The position numbers were made by a program, and so were the translations under genes. From contig JAGRJZ010000016.1 in assembly GCA_020442505.1 (NCBI GenBank), positions 6,519-12,296 on the forward strand: 5,778 nt of DNA. Reading direction: 5' to 3'. The notes under the pieces are model-generated. The model was not told the origin of the DNA, did not search any database, and saw nothing but the letters and a program-made list of their open reading frames with translations. Positions 5,528 through 5,778 of this stretch are shown here, in pieces (position 1 is the stretch's first letter; each line of letters starts with the position of its first letter). The stretch is from Alphaproteobacteria bacterium (lineage in GTDB: Bacteria; Pseudomonadota; Alphaproteobacteria; Micavibrionales; Micavibrionaceae).

Positions 5528-5538
5528 GTGTTATCATA
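5519..5538. repeat. Tandem 10-bp-period repeat, candidate operator
   Basis: TGTTATCATG (5519-5528) is followed directly by TGTTATCATA (5529-5538), identical at 9 of 10 positions. The 10-bp period places both copies on the same face of the helix. The repeat covers the upper candidate start codon and the candidate -10 region of the TrpR-like gene, which is where an autorepressor would be expected to bind. Confidence 0.6.
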
Positions 5539-5557
5539 CTAATACAAAATCCGTCAA
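5533..5557 (-). promoter_or_regulatory. Candidate promoter region of the TrpR-like gene
   Basis: On the minus strand TTGACG (5552-5557) is a strong -35 (5 of 6). The best-spaced -10 is GATAAC, 16 nt downstream and running slightly into the repeat (4 of 6). TATGAT at 5533-5538 is a better -10 by sequence, but is only 13 nt from TTGACG. Either choice puts the start of transcription within about 10 nt of the candidate start codons, so the mRNA would have little or no leader. Confidence 0.45.
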
Positions 5558-5569
5558 GAAAAATTTTTC
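5558..5569. repeat. Perfect AT-rich palindrome GAAAAATTTTTC
   Basis: This 12-bp perfect inverted repeat lies directly next to the TTGACG of the TrpR-like promoter, between the two divergent genes. An A5T5 tract here could act as an UP-like element or a DNA bend. It is short enough that chance is possible. Confidence 0.4.
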
Positions 5570-5632
5570 GGCAAGGGGAAAAGCTGTTATGGTGGGGCGA
5601 AAATGCTTCCCAACCCCAAGGAGACGTCCGCT

Positions 5633-5778
5633 ATGAAAGTCACTATCGACATCGACTGTACCCCTGCGGAAGCCCGGCAGTTTGTCGGCTTGCCCGATAT
5701 CGCGCCGCTTCAGGCAAAAATGATGGAGGAGCTGGAGGCTCGCATGGCCGAGAATATCCGCTCCCTCGATCCGGAGAC
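5633..5778 (+). CDS. DUF6489-type protein, N-terminal 48 residues (3' end outside window)
   Basis: The frame starts MKVTIDIDCTPAEARQFVGL, then PDIAPLQ, and runs off the window edge. The 'M-K-V-x-I-D-I-D-C-T-P-x-E-A-R-x-F-x-G-L-P-D' opening is, from memory, that of small alphaproteobacterial proteins annotated as DUF6489. Their biochemical function is unknown. After the opening comes a helical segment (KMMEELEARMAENI). AAGGAGA (5618-5624) lies 8 nt before the ATG and fixes the start. A poor promoter-like TATGGT occurs around 5588-5593. The gene diverges from the TrpR-like regulator across 105 nt, so shared control is possible but unproven. The family name rests on the N-terminus only. Confidence 0.85.
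   Translation, partial: MKVTIDIDCTPAEARQFVGLPDIAPLQAKMMEELEARMAENIRSLDPE

Noticed and set aside
5589..5636. A 15-codon upstream ORF (MVGRKCFPTPRRRPL) preceded by AGGGG, whose stop overlaps the DUF6489-type start as ATGA.
   Set aside because: The downstream gene has its own good Shine-Dalgarno, the peptide has no leader-peptide features such as runs of a regulatory amino acid, and its ATG overlaps the likely -10 region. Chance is the better explanation without conservation data.
1..5778. CRISPR arrays, tRNA or rRNA genes, IS ends and attachment sites.
   Set aside because: I read both strands for regularly spaced repeats, tRNA-like cloverleaves, transposase motifs and terminal inverted repeats and saw none. 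The only direct repeat of note is the short one at 5519-5538.

Overview
The window looks like an alphaproteobacterial chromosome segment, GC-rich and mostly housekeeping. The evidence is an alphaproteobacterial-style GyrB C-terminal half, a DUF1674 (SdhAF4-type) protein, a DUF6489-type protein start, a YerC/YecD TrpR-like regulator, and an AroQ chorismate mutase overlapping an RsmB-type methyltransferase. I cannot fix the order or genus from sequence alone.

Layout: (1) 1-1583 (+), the 3' part of gyrB, whose 5' end lies outside the window. (2) 1593-2131 (+), a small scarred locus just behind gyrB. It holds what looks like the N-terminus of a GNAT acetyltransferase, then in another frame the C-terminal half of a BrnT-family toxin, then an intact CopG/BrnA-type antitoxin with a strong ribosome binding site. 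(3) 2142-2321 (-), a 59-aa DUF1674 protein that converges on the antitoxin. (4) 2364-3957 (+), a chorismate mutase overlapping rsmB by 8 nt, divergent from the DUF1674 gene. (5) 4036-4728 (-), a dienelactone hydrolase family protein with a complete Cys-Asp-His triad, a good sigma70-type promoter and a clear Shine-Dalgarno. (6) 4794-5527 (-), a TrpR-like regulator whose stop overlaps (ATGA) the start of an unrecognised 134-aa protein. (7) 5633-end (+), the first 48 codons of a DUF6489-type protein, divergent from the regulator across a 105-nt AT-rich intergenic region.

How the genes work together: most units are independent core functions (DNA supercoiling, prephenate synthesis, 16S rRNA m5C modification, succinate dehydrogenase assembly). 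Two places deserve a second look. The antitoxin appears to have outlived its toxin after a deletion that joined two unrelated gene fragments. The TrpR-like regulator has a 10-bp-period tandem repeat over its start codon and promoter, which suggests autoregulation and a leaderless or nearly leaderless mRNA, and it is translationally coupled to an unknown protein. I found no CRISPR array, tRNA, rRNA, IS element or attachment site. No intergenic stretch exceeds 300 nt.
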